DNA from: Fidelibacterota bacterium | Lineage (GTDB): Bacteria > Fidelibacterota > UBA2242 | Assembly: GCA_023133185.1 (NCBI GenBank) | Contig: JAGLWX010000309.1 | Coordinates: 1-6,146, forward strand | Length of the DNA: 6,146 nt | Direction: 5' to 3' | Part shown: positions 1-6,146 of the stretch, one piece after another | Numbering within the stretch: the stretch's first letter is position 1 | Layout of the letters: each line of letters begins with the position of its first letter | The notes under the pieces: generated by a model | What the model was told of the DNA's origin: nothing | The model's database searches: none | The model's input: only the letters and a program-made list of their open reading frames with translations | Translations under genes and position numbers: made by a program

Positions 1-1950
1 GTGACGGATCAGCCGGTATGGTATATTGATTCTCTGCAGCTATGGAAGAACACAGATAATTATCCCGGAAGCCTTGACATAAATGCAGATTCACTGATTG
101 ATGCGATAAGTGTCAGTAAACTTGCCGTAGCGGCACCCGGTTCACCTACCAGTGATACGACTTTTTCACTTGGGAGTGACCTCATTTTAGATGCTGGCAA
201 AACAACCTTTTTTGTCACAATGATAGTGCGGGAATGGAGAACTGAAAACGATCTGGAAGATATGGAAATCACGGATCAGCATGGCGCTCAGTTGGGCATA
301 ACCGTTGATAAAGCCGCCGGGGATATTGAGGTTGTTCATACTGATGGTACTGGCGCTGGTACTTCAAATGCCTGGGCGGGAGATGTGACGAAGTTGTTTA
401 CGGTTCAGGCGATCAATCTCCCAGTTATAATCCGGAACGGAATAGTCAGTGAAGACAGTAATATGTTTTACCCAAATTACCTGGCAATTGATGGCAGTGA
501 CGAGAGTAAAGCGCAAACAATGAGGACACTGACAATTGAAGCGCATGTTTTTCTGCCCCATGACGGCAGTGTAAATGGTGACAGCCTGTCCTATGCTTCG
601 TTTAAGATTGGATGGAAGAGTCATTATTTGGATACACTGGGCTCTATCGTTTTTGGTGATGTATGGGATGGAAAACAATATCAAGGGGAAGGCTGGGATA
701 CTGGTAGCTATGGAATTATTGAAGATGATACAGTTCAAACAAGGCGTTTTGAAGCGATTGTAATGGGAAATTTTACCAGTCCGCAAAATTATGTCGGTAT
801 CGCGAATAATTCTCTGGGAGTGTTTTATTTCAAAGTGAAAGAACCGGGGATCTGCCCTCTGTTTCTTTCCAACATACGGATTCTGGATCAATGGGGAATT
901 CCTTACCATTGTTATCAGAAATTACAAAATGAAAATGACGCGGATACTGCAGATGCCTGGTCGAAACAGATACTTGGGGATTTTGCCGATAGTAAAGGGA
1001 CATTGATTGATGGAAATTGTGACGGCTTGATTGAACCGTTTGATGACGTTACTCTGTTTGCCGATTTTTTTTGGTTGGATTCTCTTTCTGACAATTGGTA
1101 TGCCCGCTTTGACGTTGGTAGTGATTCGACAACATACAATCCCGATAATCTCAGACCCGATGGCAAAACGGATTTTTTCGATTTGATGGTGATCGGTACA
1201 AATTATTACCGGACGCTGCGAGGAGATTTCAGTCAGAAGGCAGTTGTGTATAAAGATTTACCGGAACTGGCGTTTAATGTTACTGGAAATACCAACAAAC
1301 CAAACATTTACCGGGCTAAACTTGATATGAAGAATATCCCGGAGATCGTTTCTGCACATCTCAAGCTGACATTTGATCCGGCGAACTACATGCTTTCAGA
1401 TCTGAAACTGGGTGATTGGGTAACAGAGTCCTCGTCTCAAAATATTTTGCTCTATCCTCCAGAGGAGCTGGAAAAAGGAATTGTGGATGTTAATTTTCTG
1501 GCGCTCGAAAAACCGATCAGTGGTGAAGGATGTTTTCTGACGGCCGAGTTTGAAAAAATCGGCGCTGAAACAGGATTGATACAATTAGATCATGCCGATC
1601 TGAGAGACCGAAATTGTCAGCAAGTTGCGCTGGATATTGATGTTCAGCCGGAACCAGTCGTAATATCTGACTATTTCCTGATGGAATGCTACCCCAACCC
1701 CTTTAATCCGGTGACAAACCTCAGTTACTTAATTCCCGAAGGAAGTAATGGTTTTTATCGAATTTCGGTTTGTGATTTACAGGGTAAACTGGTCCGGGAA
1801 TTGGCACATAATTATCATTCCGGTGGACAATATCATCTGAACTGGAATGGTCTGAATCATCTTAATGTCCCGGTCAGTAGCGGTATATACTTTATCCGGG
1901 TTGAAGGCGCTAATATATTGAAAAACTATAAAATAACGTTAATGCGTTAA
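1..1950 (+). CDS. Secreted cohesin-like/dockerin-like protein with T9SS sorting domain (5'-truncated)
   Basis: Frame 1 is open from the first base. The GTG there is probably not the true start, because comparison with the downstream paralogue shows about 79 residues and the signal peptide missing (W7 here matches W86 there). Visible order, in residues of the fragment: beta-rich N-terminal domain of unknown family (about 1-147, ending QAINLPVIIRNG); cohesin-like module (about 174-305); dockerin-like segment (about 319-404) with a textbook first calcium loop D337-x-N339-x-D341-G-L-I-E345-x-x-D348 and a weaker second loop N383-L-R-P-D387-G-K-T-D391-F-F-D394; second cohesin-like module (about 422-545, containing EIVSAHLKLTFDP); T9SS type A sorting domain (about 557-649) with CYPNPFNPVT and final ITLMR. 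No catalytic domain is seen. The mature protein is probably exported through Sec and T9SS and attached to or released from the cell surface. A structural or adhesive role is inferred. The sorting domain is secure; the cohesin calls are moderate. Confidence 0.85.
   Translation: MTDQPVWYIDSLQLWKNTDNYPGSLDINADSLIDAISVSKLAVAAPGSPTSDTTFSLGSDLILDAGKTTFFVTMIVREWRTENDLEDMEITDQHGAQLGITVDKAAGDIEVVHTDGTGAGTSNAWAGDVTKLFTVQAINLPVIIRNGIVSEDSNMFYPNYLAIDGSDESKAQTMRTLTIEAHVFLPHDGSVNGDSLSYASFKIGWKSHYLDTLGSIVFGDVWDGKQYQGEGWDTGSYGIIEDDTVQTRRFEAIVMGNFTSPQNYVGIANNSLGVFYFKVKEPGICPLFLSNIRILDQWGIPYHCYQKLQNENDADTADAWSKQILGDFADSKGTLIDGNCDGLIEPFDDVTLFADFFWLDSLSDNWYARFDVGSDSTTYNPDNLRPDGKTDFFDLMVIGTNYYRTLRGDFSQKAVVYKDLPELAFNVTGNTNKPNIYRAKLDMKNIPEIVSAHLKLTFDPANYMLSDLKLGDWVTESSSQNILLYPPEELEKGIVDVNFLALEKPISGEGCFLTAEFEKIGAETGLIQLDHADLRDRNCQQVALDIDVQPEPVVISDYFLMECYPNPFNPVTNLSYLIPEGSNGFYRISVCDLQGKLVRELAHNYHSGGQYHLNWNGLNHLNVPVSSGIYFIRVEGANILKNYKITLMR
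955..1212 (+). other. Dockerin-like paired EF-hand segment (within first gene)
   Basis: This encodes residues about 319-404. The first loop, residues 337-348, has Asp, Asn, Asp, Gly, Ile, Glu and Asp at the positions expected for a dockerin calcium loop, followed by the DVTLF helix start with Leu four residues after the final Asp. The second loop (383-394) keeps D387-G, D391 and D394. The two loops lie about 34 residues apart, longer than in classical cellulosomal dockerins, with an aromatic NWYARFDVG stretch between them. This form resembles the dockerin-like repeats found in FCB-group secreted proteins. Confidence 0.65.
1669..1947 (+). other. T9SS type A sorting domain (first gene)
   Basis: This encodes residues about 557-649: YPNPFNPVTNLSY, then ISVCDLQGKLVREL, a YHLNWNGL strand, VPVSSGIYFIRV and a terminal KITLMR. 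This is the standard order for a C-terminal domain recognised by the type IX secretion machinery in FCB-group bacteria. Confidence 0.9.
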
Positions 1951-1952
1951 AC

Positions 1953-1956
1953 AGGA
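1953..1956 (+). promoter_or_regulatory. Possible ribosome binding site for the second gene
   Basis: AGGA lies eight bases before TTG 1965, inside the 14-base gap after the first gene's stop. It supports the TTG start, although FCB-group bacteria often initiate without a strong Shine-Dalgarno sequence. Confidence 0.35.
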
Positions 1957-1964
1957 TTCGGAAA

Positions 1965-4199
1965 TTGCTGAAACACCGTTCAGGATATAGAGCACTTTTA
2001 CTGATGAGCATACTATGCTGTTTTGTGCAGTCACAGGCACAGTACGTCTGGAAATTTGAGTATGTACTAAATAATGCCTCCAGTAAGTGGCGCCATCTGG
2101 CATCTGGCGATACGACCGCAATTGCGAGTTTTAAGTTTTCAAGAACTGATGAGAATGACACAACAACCTATTATTTGAAAGGTTTTCGATTATGGCCAAT
2201 CACCAACAGCAGTACAGAATGGTTTATTGATGAACTGCGCCTGTATATGGACAGGGGTGATGAAAAATTCAGCCTGGACGATTCATTAATTAGTTATGGA
2301 TTAGAGTTAGAACTGCAGATTGATCCTCTCCGGGGACTTCCTGTTCAATCAGACAGCGTAAATTCGGTCAGTTTTGATTTTGGTGGTGATTCTCTATTGA
2401 TAGTAGATGTAGATAAACAGATGATGTTCGTTGTGGCTGTAGTCCATAACTGGCGGGATGAAAATCCGGAAAATCTTGAAATTGATACAACAGCCACCGG
2501 TCCTTACGGAAAGTGGTTCAGCATTAAAGTATTTAAAGAAGATATAACTGTTTCTCCAGATGTACATAATATTATCACTATTCCCGATAGTGCTGAAAAG
2601 TTTTTTTATCAGGCGCTTAATTTACCCGTTACGATCCGAAACGGGTTTGCATCGTCTGCCGAGGATGATAGCACAAGACTCAATATGTTCTATCCGACAT
2701 TCCGGCCAATCAACGGCACGACCGCCAGTAAGAATCAGCGAATTGATGATTTGTCATTTGATGCAGATGTCTTTATACCGGTAAAAAATGACAGTATTGA
2801 ATTAGGTATTAAATCTGCATCCTTTCAATTTGGATTTGATAACCGGATACTTGAGTATGAATCGGTTGAATTAGGTAGCCTCTGGAATGATTTGTGGGGC
2901 TTAGGTGCCGGGTATTATGTGATTACATCTGTGACACAAGTTGATTTATTTGATGAAGATCACCCGGAATATACGATTTTTCAATACAATGTGGAGATCA
3001 ATGAAGAACGGACTGCCGAGTATGGTACTGTCGATTCAAGCAGTATAATTCGTTTGAAATTCAACGTCGTTGGTCCGGGAATCTCACCAATTTTTATCCA
3101 GAATATCGACATTCGTGACCGTTGGGGAATTCAGTATCATACCTATCAGCATCTGCAAAATTATGCAAATGTGGAAGCGGGCGGCAATAGTGAGCGATAC
3201 GATGCCTGGGCGAAATATATTTTAGGCGATTTTACATATAGCGGCGGCGCAGAAATCAGCACAGCGGGAATTGGTGACGCCAGGGTCAGTTGGGAAGACG
3301 TCAGTTTGTTTGCCAATTATTTATGGCTTAGTTCCGCAAGTGCCAACTGGTATAAACGATTTGATATTGGATCACCGGATTCTCCCATACCGTCAGTTTT
3401 GAGTCTTGACGACACAACTAATTTTTATGACCTGATGATCCTTGGAATAAATTACCAGCGGTCGATATCCGGCGTGTTTAATCAGAAAATCACGACTCGG
3501 GAAACGTGTCAATTGGAAATATACCAGGAGAATGAAAATCTATCCTCTGATCTGTCAATCATTCGGGTTTTCATGAAGAATGTTCAGGATATGGCGTCGG
3601 CGCATCTATGCTGGCGGTTTAATTCAACACAACTACAGGTGCAATCAATAACAGCCGGAGACTGGGTTCGGAATACTACAGAGACGCAGCTCATGTTGGT
3701 TCCCGATGGTCTTTTATCAAAAGGAATCATTGATCTGAATTTTGTCGCTTTGAGTAATTCTCTGAACGGTGAAGGACAGTTTGTTGAAATAGCGCTCCGG
3801 AAAAAGACTACAATCGATATGGAATTATTTTTGGAAGAAATTGACGTCCGTAACAGTCAGGGTAAGCAAATTGAGGTTCGCTATTTTTCCGGAGGCGATG
3901 ATCTGATCGTACCGGAAGAATATTTTCTGCTGAATAACTATCCGAATCCTTTTAATGCAAGTACAAAGATCGCTTATTCCATCGCTGCGGATAAGCCCGG
4001 TAACTATATAGTAGATATTCGGGATATTTTAGGTAATACGATAATAACGTTAGAGAATCGTTACCATCGGTCCGGTAAGTATGTGCTGTACTGGAACGGG
4101 AAAAACCAACTGGATCAGCCGGTTTCCAGCGGAATGTATTTTCTGAAATTGCATGGAAAAAGTGTAAATAAGACGAAAAAAATTATGCTGTTACGATAA
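1965..4199 (+). CDS. Secreted cohesin-like/dockerin-like protein with T9SS sorting domain, paralogue of the upstream gene
   Basis: This is a complete 744-residue protein. TTG at 1965 is chosen because it gives a full signal peptide (basic KHRSGYR, then ALLLMSILCCFVQSQA, cleavage likely A25|Q26); the next in-frame ATG at 2004 would cut the hydrophobic core. Modules follow the upstream gene: N-terminal beta-rich region (about 27-227, ending QALNLPVTIRNG), cohesin-like module (about 258-395, ending in NIDIRDRWGIQYH), dockerin-like segment (about 413-500, starting DAWAKYILGDF), second cohesin-like module (about 514-640), and T9SS sorting domain (about 653-744; NNYPNPFNAST, ending KIMLLR). Both calcium loops are degraded: the first has Ala and Ile at positions 1 and 3, and the second keeps only D482, N486 and D489. 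It lies 14 bases after the upstream gene and 21 before the next, consistent with an operon. No enzyme motif was found. A surface structural or binding role is inferred from the modules. Confidence 0.88.
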   Translation: MLKHRSGYRALLLMSILCCFVQSQAQYVWKFEYVLNNASSKWRHLASGDTTAIASFKFSRTDENDTTTYYLKGFRLWPITNSSTEWFIDELRLYMDRGDEKFSLDDSLISYGLELELQIDPLRGLPVQSDSVNSVSFDFGGDSLLIVDVDKQMMFVVAVVHNWRDENPENLEIDTTATGPYGKWFSIKVFKEDITVSPDVHNIITIPDSAEKFFYQALNLPVTIRNGFASSAEDDSTRLNMFYPTFRPINGTTASKNQRIDDLSFDADVFIPVKNDSIELGIKSASFQFGFDNRILEYESVELGSLWNDLWGLGAGYYVITSVTQVDLFDEDHPEYTIFQYNVEINEERTAEYGTVDSSSIIRLKFNVVGPGISPIFIQNIDIRDRWGIQYHTYQHLQNYANVEAGGNSERYDAWAKYILGDFTYSGGAEISTAGIGDARVSWEDVSLFANYLWLSSASANWYKRFDIGSPDSPIPSVLSLDDTTNFYDLMILGINYQRSISGVFNQKITTRETCQLEIYQENENLSSDLSIIRVFMKNVQDMASAHLCWRFNSTQLQVQSITAGDWVRNTTETQLMLVPDGLLSKGIIDLNFVALSNSLNGEGQFVEIALRKKTTIDMELFLEEIDVRNSQGKQIEVRYFSGGDDLIVPEEYFLLNNYPNPFNASTKIAYSIAADKPGNYIVDIRDILGNTIITLENRYHRSGKYVLYWNGKNQLDQPVSSGMYFLKLHGKSVNKTKKIMLLR
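3201..3464 (+). other. Degenerate dockerin-like segment (within second gene)
   Basis: This encodes residues about 413-500. It aligns with the segment in the first gene through AW-x-K-x-ILGDF, the NWYxRFD(V/I)GS stretch and F-x-DLM-x-x-G-x-NY. The calcium loops are eroded: the first reads D438-A-R-V-S-W-E-D445 without acidic residues at positions 1 and 3, and the second has D482-D-T-T-N486-F-Y-D489 with Ser at 478 and 480. The fold is probably kept, but calcium binding may be lost or weak. Confidence 0.55.
3921..4196 (+). other. T9SS type A sorting domain (second gene)
   Basis: This encodes residues about 653-744: NYPNPFNASTKIAYSI, VDIRDILGNTIITL, YVLYWNGKNQLDQPVSSGMYFLKL and terminal KKIMLLR. 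It is close to the domain of the first gene, as expected from the duplication. Confidence 0.9.
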
Positions 4200-4220
4200 T
4201 AATAGATTGAAAGCAACCCT

Positions 4221-5300
4221 ATGACAAAAAAAATACAAATAATTGCCGCTGTTATTACTTTAATTTTATATTCATTGGCATTCTCACAAGTGACGCCCCA
4301 TGTTTATATGGAGTTGAATACCGATGAAGTCAGCGAGACAGATACGGTGAGTCTGGAAATCGGGATCAGTGAAGGCGATTCGATCAAATCGGTCTATATT
4401 CGCTTGAATTATGACGAAAACATTTACCGCTTTTTAGAAGGAACACCGGCGAGCCTCTTTCAGGGAGCAACGTTTTGTGATATCCGTCAGGAAGATATTG
4501 AAACAGATACAATGCTATATCTTGTAGGAGTTACATTAGGAGCAGAAAGGTTTGTTTCCGCACCCGGTCCATTTTTTAATCTGATCTTTGTCGCTATCGA
4601 CAGTGGAGAGGCTGTTTTTAAATTAGATTCACTGAATTTTTTAAATCCCTCTTTACAATACTTTTCCGGTACTGCCGACAGTTTGGAAACATACGTATCC
4701 TCTCTGGACTCCTTCCCACCGGATCCCGTTACCGATTTTAAAGCTCAGGAGGATGGGTCGGGGAGATTAAAATTGACCTGGCGTAATCCCAATGACGTGG
4801 ATTATGAAGGAACGATCATTTTACGCAACACGGAAGATTTCATCCTGTTGCCGGATACGACTGAAACGGTGATATACGACGGAACATCAAGTGACTTTAC
4901 TGACGAAGACCTGGTTGATGATAAAATGTACTATTATACGGCATTTACATATGATGAAATCCCCAATTATTCCACACCGGTTTTTCTAAAAGGCGAACCC
5001 AAGGATGAATATGTTTTCGCGTATCCCAATCCTTTTAATCCCGATGAAGGTATGCGGTTTAACATCCTTTTTTCATATAATACATTTATTGATATAAAAA
5101 TCTATGACGCCGTTGGTAATCATGTCATTGATCTAGATCTATATAAAGACGGACAGATTTATGCCAACACACCAAGTACAGATATGGAGTGGAACGGACG
5201 AAACGGCGACGGTGACGTTGTGGCAAACGGCGTATATTATTTTGTTGTAAAAACCAGTCAGGGAGATCAAAAAATTGGAAAATTGGCGGTTCTCAGATAG
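4221..5300 (+). CDS. Secreted cohesin-like and fibronectin-III-like protein with C-terminal sorting domain
   Basis: This is a 359-residue protein starting at ATG 4221, with a clear signal peptide (MTKKIQ, then IIAAVITLILYSLAFS, cleavage likely S22|Q23). Residues about 25-155 resemble a cohesin-type beta sandwich: VSLEIGI strand, then SVYIRLNYDENIYRFLEG, and a closing GEAVFKLDSLNFLN strand pair like those in the two upstream proteins. Residues about 164-258 look like a fibronectin type III domain, opening with PPDPVTDFKA, a central LKLTWRNP strand and a late MYYYTAFTYDE strand. The C-terminal domain (about 264-359) has YPNPFNP, IKIYDAVGN, MEWNGRNGDGDVVANGVYYF and a final KLAVLR, typical of FlgD-like/T9SS type A sorting domains. 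It lacks the dockerin-like segment. The RBS is weak (GAAAG about 8 bases upstream). Probably a surface or secreted accessory protein of the same assembly; its ligand is unknown. Confidence 0.87.
   Translation: MTKKIQIIAAVITLILYSLAFSQVTPHVYMELNTDEVSETDTVSLEIGISEGDSIKSVYIRLNYDENIYRFLEGTPASLFQGATFCDIRQEDIETDTMLYLVGVTLGAERFVSAPGPFFNLIFVAIDSGEAVFKLDSLNFLNPSLQYFSGTADSLETYVSSLDSFPPDPVTDFKAQEDGSGRLKLTWRNPNDVDYEGTIILRNTEDFILLPDTTETVIYDGTSSDFTDEDLVDDKMYYYTAFTYDEIPNYSTPVFLKGEPKDEYVFAYPNPFNPDEGMRFNILFSYNTFIDIKIYDAVGNHVIDLDLYKDGQIYANTPSTDMEWNGRNGDGDVVANGVYYFVVKTSQGDQKIGKLAVLR
5010..5297 (+). other. FlgD-like/T9SS sorting domain (third gene)
   Basis: This encodes residues about 264-359: AYPNPFNPDEGMRFNI, FIDIKIYDAVGNHV, MEWNGRNGDGDVVANGVYYFVV and KIGKLAVLR. 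It keeps the signature order but differs from the other two in its opening strand and its longer WNGRNGDGDVV turn, which places it in a different branch of the sorting-domain family. Confidence 0.82.
5260..5265 (+). promoter_or_regulatory. Possible ribosome binding site for an alternative upstream start of the PorV-like gene
   Basis: AGGGAG lies nine bases before TTG 5275, within the end of the third gene. A start there would give a 26-base overlap with the third gene and a signal peptide with a longer n-region (MENWRFSDRQLIV before RYSLILLL). GTG 5311 has no comparable site but gives a more ordinary signal peptide. Confidence 0.35.
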
Positions 5301-5310
5301 ACAGCTGATA

Positions 5311-6146
5311 GTGCGATATTCGCTGATATTACTTTTAGTGTTCACTGGAAATATGTTTGCCCAGAGTGGCGGTTCCGCCGGCAGTTTCATGAGTCTGGCA
5401 AACGGTGCCAGGGCATTTGGAATGGGCGGCGCAGCAATAGCCTCTTCCGAAGACGCCACGACTATTTTTTCCAATCCCGGAATGGTCGGTATGTTATATG
5501 AAGGACAGTTCAATGCCACTATCGCAAGGTTAGCCTTTGACCGGAATTATTATGATCTTGCGTTTGTTTATCCGCTGAATTCATGGGGCAATATCGGGTT
5601 GGGCTGGACTCAATTGTCCATCGATAATATCCAGGGGAGAGATCAATATGGATATATCACCCAGAAATTTTCCGATCTTCAAAGCGCTTTTATGCTCGGA
5701 TACAGCAAAACGATCGGGGATAATTTTTCCATCGGATTATCCGGAAAATATCTGTATCATAGTCTGGCGGGATATTCCGCCAAGGGGGTTTCCTTTGATA
5801 TTGGTTCTGCGATATATATTGGCGAGAAAATAACTTTGGGGGCGGTGTTCAGAAATTTAAACTCGTCGCTGAAATGGAATACGAGCAGCAAATTAAAGGA
5901 AACGCTGCCGACCCGGATTGGCGTCGGATTCAGCTATTTTGATCTGTTTGGTCTGCCCAACCTGATCGCGGCAAGCGATGTTCATTTATCAGGGAAAGAT
6001 TTTTTAGGATACAATGCCGGCGCTGAATATATGTTCAGAGATTTAATCATTATAAGAGGCGGATACTCAGACCGGGGCATCAGTTATGGCGGTGGAATTC
6101 AATTTGGCGGCTTCAAATTTGACGTTGCCATGACGCCGGAAAATTT
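5311..6146 (+). CDS. PorV/PorQ-family outer-membrane beta-barrel protein (3'-truncated)
   Basis: The frame is open to the window end, giving 278 codons. From GTG 5311 the product starts with a compact signal peptide (MRYSLILLLVFTGNMFA|Q18). The mature N-terminus carries the family hallmark: F24-MSLANGARAFGMGGAAIAS, then EDATTIFSNPGM (residues 48-59), matching the GAR-x-x-GMGGA...DA-x-x-x-x-x-NP-x-x pattern of PorV/PorQ (FadL-like, formerly UPF0164) proteins. Alternating amphipathic strands follow, along with family-typical stretches such as VSFDIGSAIYI (160-170), LGAVFRNLN (176-184) and LPTRIGVGFSY (199-209). Family members are usually somewhat longer than 300 residues, so little should be missing. 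PorV in characterised T9SS is an outer-membrane protein that receives cargo sorting domains and carries them to the attachment complex; its place directly behind three cargo-type genes fits such a role. The family also has many paralogues of unknown role. The start is uncertain: TTG 5275 is an alternative with a better RBS. Confidence 0.87.
   Translation, partial: MRYSLILLLVFTGNMFAQSGGSAGSFMSLANGARAFGMGGAAIASSEDATTIFSNPGMVGMLYEGQFNATIARLAFDRNYYDLAFVYPLNSWGNIGLGWTQLSIDNIQGRDQYGYITQKFSDLQSAFMLGYSKTIGDNFSIGLSGKYLYHSLAGYSAKGVSFDIGSAIYIGEKITLGAVFRNLNSSLKWNTSSKLKETLPTRIGVGFSYFDLFGLPNLIAASDVHLSGKDFLGYNAGAEYMFRDLIIIRGGYSDRGISYGGGIQFGGFKFDVAMTPEN

Larger units (their letters stand above)
1..4199 (+). 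repeat. Diverged tandem gene duplication
   Basis: The first two genes are homologous along nearly their whole shared length, with matching landmarks in the same order: VWYIDSLQLW/EWFIDELRLY, QAINLPVIIRNG/QALNLPVTIRNG, NMFYP, DQWGIPYH/DRWGIQYH, DAWSKQILGDF/DAWAKYILGDF, DFFDLMVIGTNY/NFYDLMILGINY, VSAHL/ASAHL, YPNPFN and PVSSG-x-YF. The match begins at base 1 of the window against about base 2202 in the second copy. DNA identity is only patchy, so the duplication is old rather than a recent or assembly-generated repeat. Confidence 0.85.

Noticed and set aside
1..3. GTG at the first base as the true start of the first gene
   Set aside because: The paralogue has about 79 more residues including a signal peptide, and a secreted T9SS cargo needs one. 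The gene almost certainly begins upstream of the window.
364..909. Minus-strand open frame of 181 codons
   Set aside because: It lies wholly inside the first gene, has no recognisable domain, and its coding strand is antisense to a well-supported protein.
1..4199. Cellulosome scaffoldin and enzyme cluster
   Set aside because: Cohesin-like and dockerin-like modules are present, but no glycoside hydrolase, carbohydrate-binding module or SLH anchor is visible, and the export signals are of T9SS type.
1951..4220. Terminator hairpins or promoters in the gaps between genes
   Set aside because: The gaps are 14 and 21 bases, and no inverted repeat with a T-run was seen in them, so read-through is more likely.
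5139..5519. Minus-strand open frame of 126 codons
   Set aside because: It spans the end of the third gene and the start of the PorV-like gene, both strongly supported; its product has no family-like features.
1..6146. CRISPR array, tRNA, rRNA, insertion sequence or integration site
   Set aside because: No regularly spaced short repeats, no cloverleaf-like sequence, no transposase or integrase motif and no flanking inverted repeats were seen; the window is nearly all coding for secreted or membrane proteins.

Overview
The window reads as one plus-strand operon fragment from a diderm bacterium of the FCB type (Bacteroidota/Ignavibacteria/Marinimicrobia/KSB1-like lineages; the exact phylum cannot be fixed from sequence alone). 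The reasons are three C-terminal type IX secretion (T9SS) sorting domains with the YPNPFN signature, a PorV/PorQ-family outer-membrane protein, and three signal peptides that all place Gln directly after the predicted cleavage site, a habit known from Bacteroidota. Base composition is moderate and looks even across the window, with no sign of an inserted segment.

Layout: (1) 1-1950, the 3' part of a large secreted protein whose N-terminus lies outside the window; (2) 1965-4199, a complete 744-residue paralogue of the first gene, giving a diverged tandem duplication; (3) 4221-5300, a shorter 359-residue secreted protein with a cohesin-like domain, a fibronectin-III-like domain and a sorting domain; (4) 5311 to the window end, a PorV/PorQ-family outer-membrane beta-barrel protein cut off at its 3' end. 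Gaps between genes are only 14, 21 and 10 bases, with no terminator-like hairpin seen, so co-transcription is likely. The coding sequence is essentially continuous; no RNA gene, mobile element or CRISPR array was seen.

How the genes may work together: genes 1 and 2 share the order N-terminal beta-rich domain, cohesin-like module, dockerin-like paired EF-hand segment, second cohesin-like module, T9SS sorting domain. No catalytic domain is visible in genes 1-3, so they look structural or adhesive rather than enzymatic. With gene 3 they would be exported by the Sec pathway and then T9SS. In characterised T9SS, PorV is the outer-membrane shuttle that binds sorting domains, so gene 4 may be a dedicated partner for these cargos. 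The resulting picture, a surface assembly whose subunits carry both cohesin-like and dockerin-like modules next to their own PorV-like protein, is inference. The domain calls rest on visible motifs and on comparison of the paralogues within the window.
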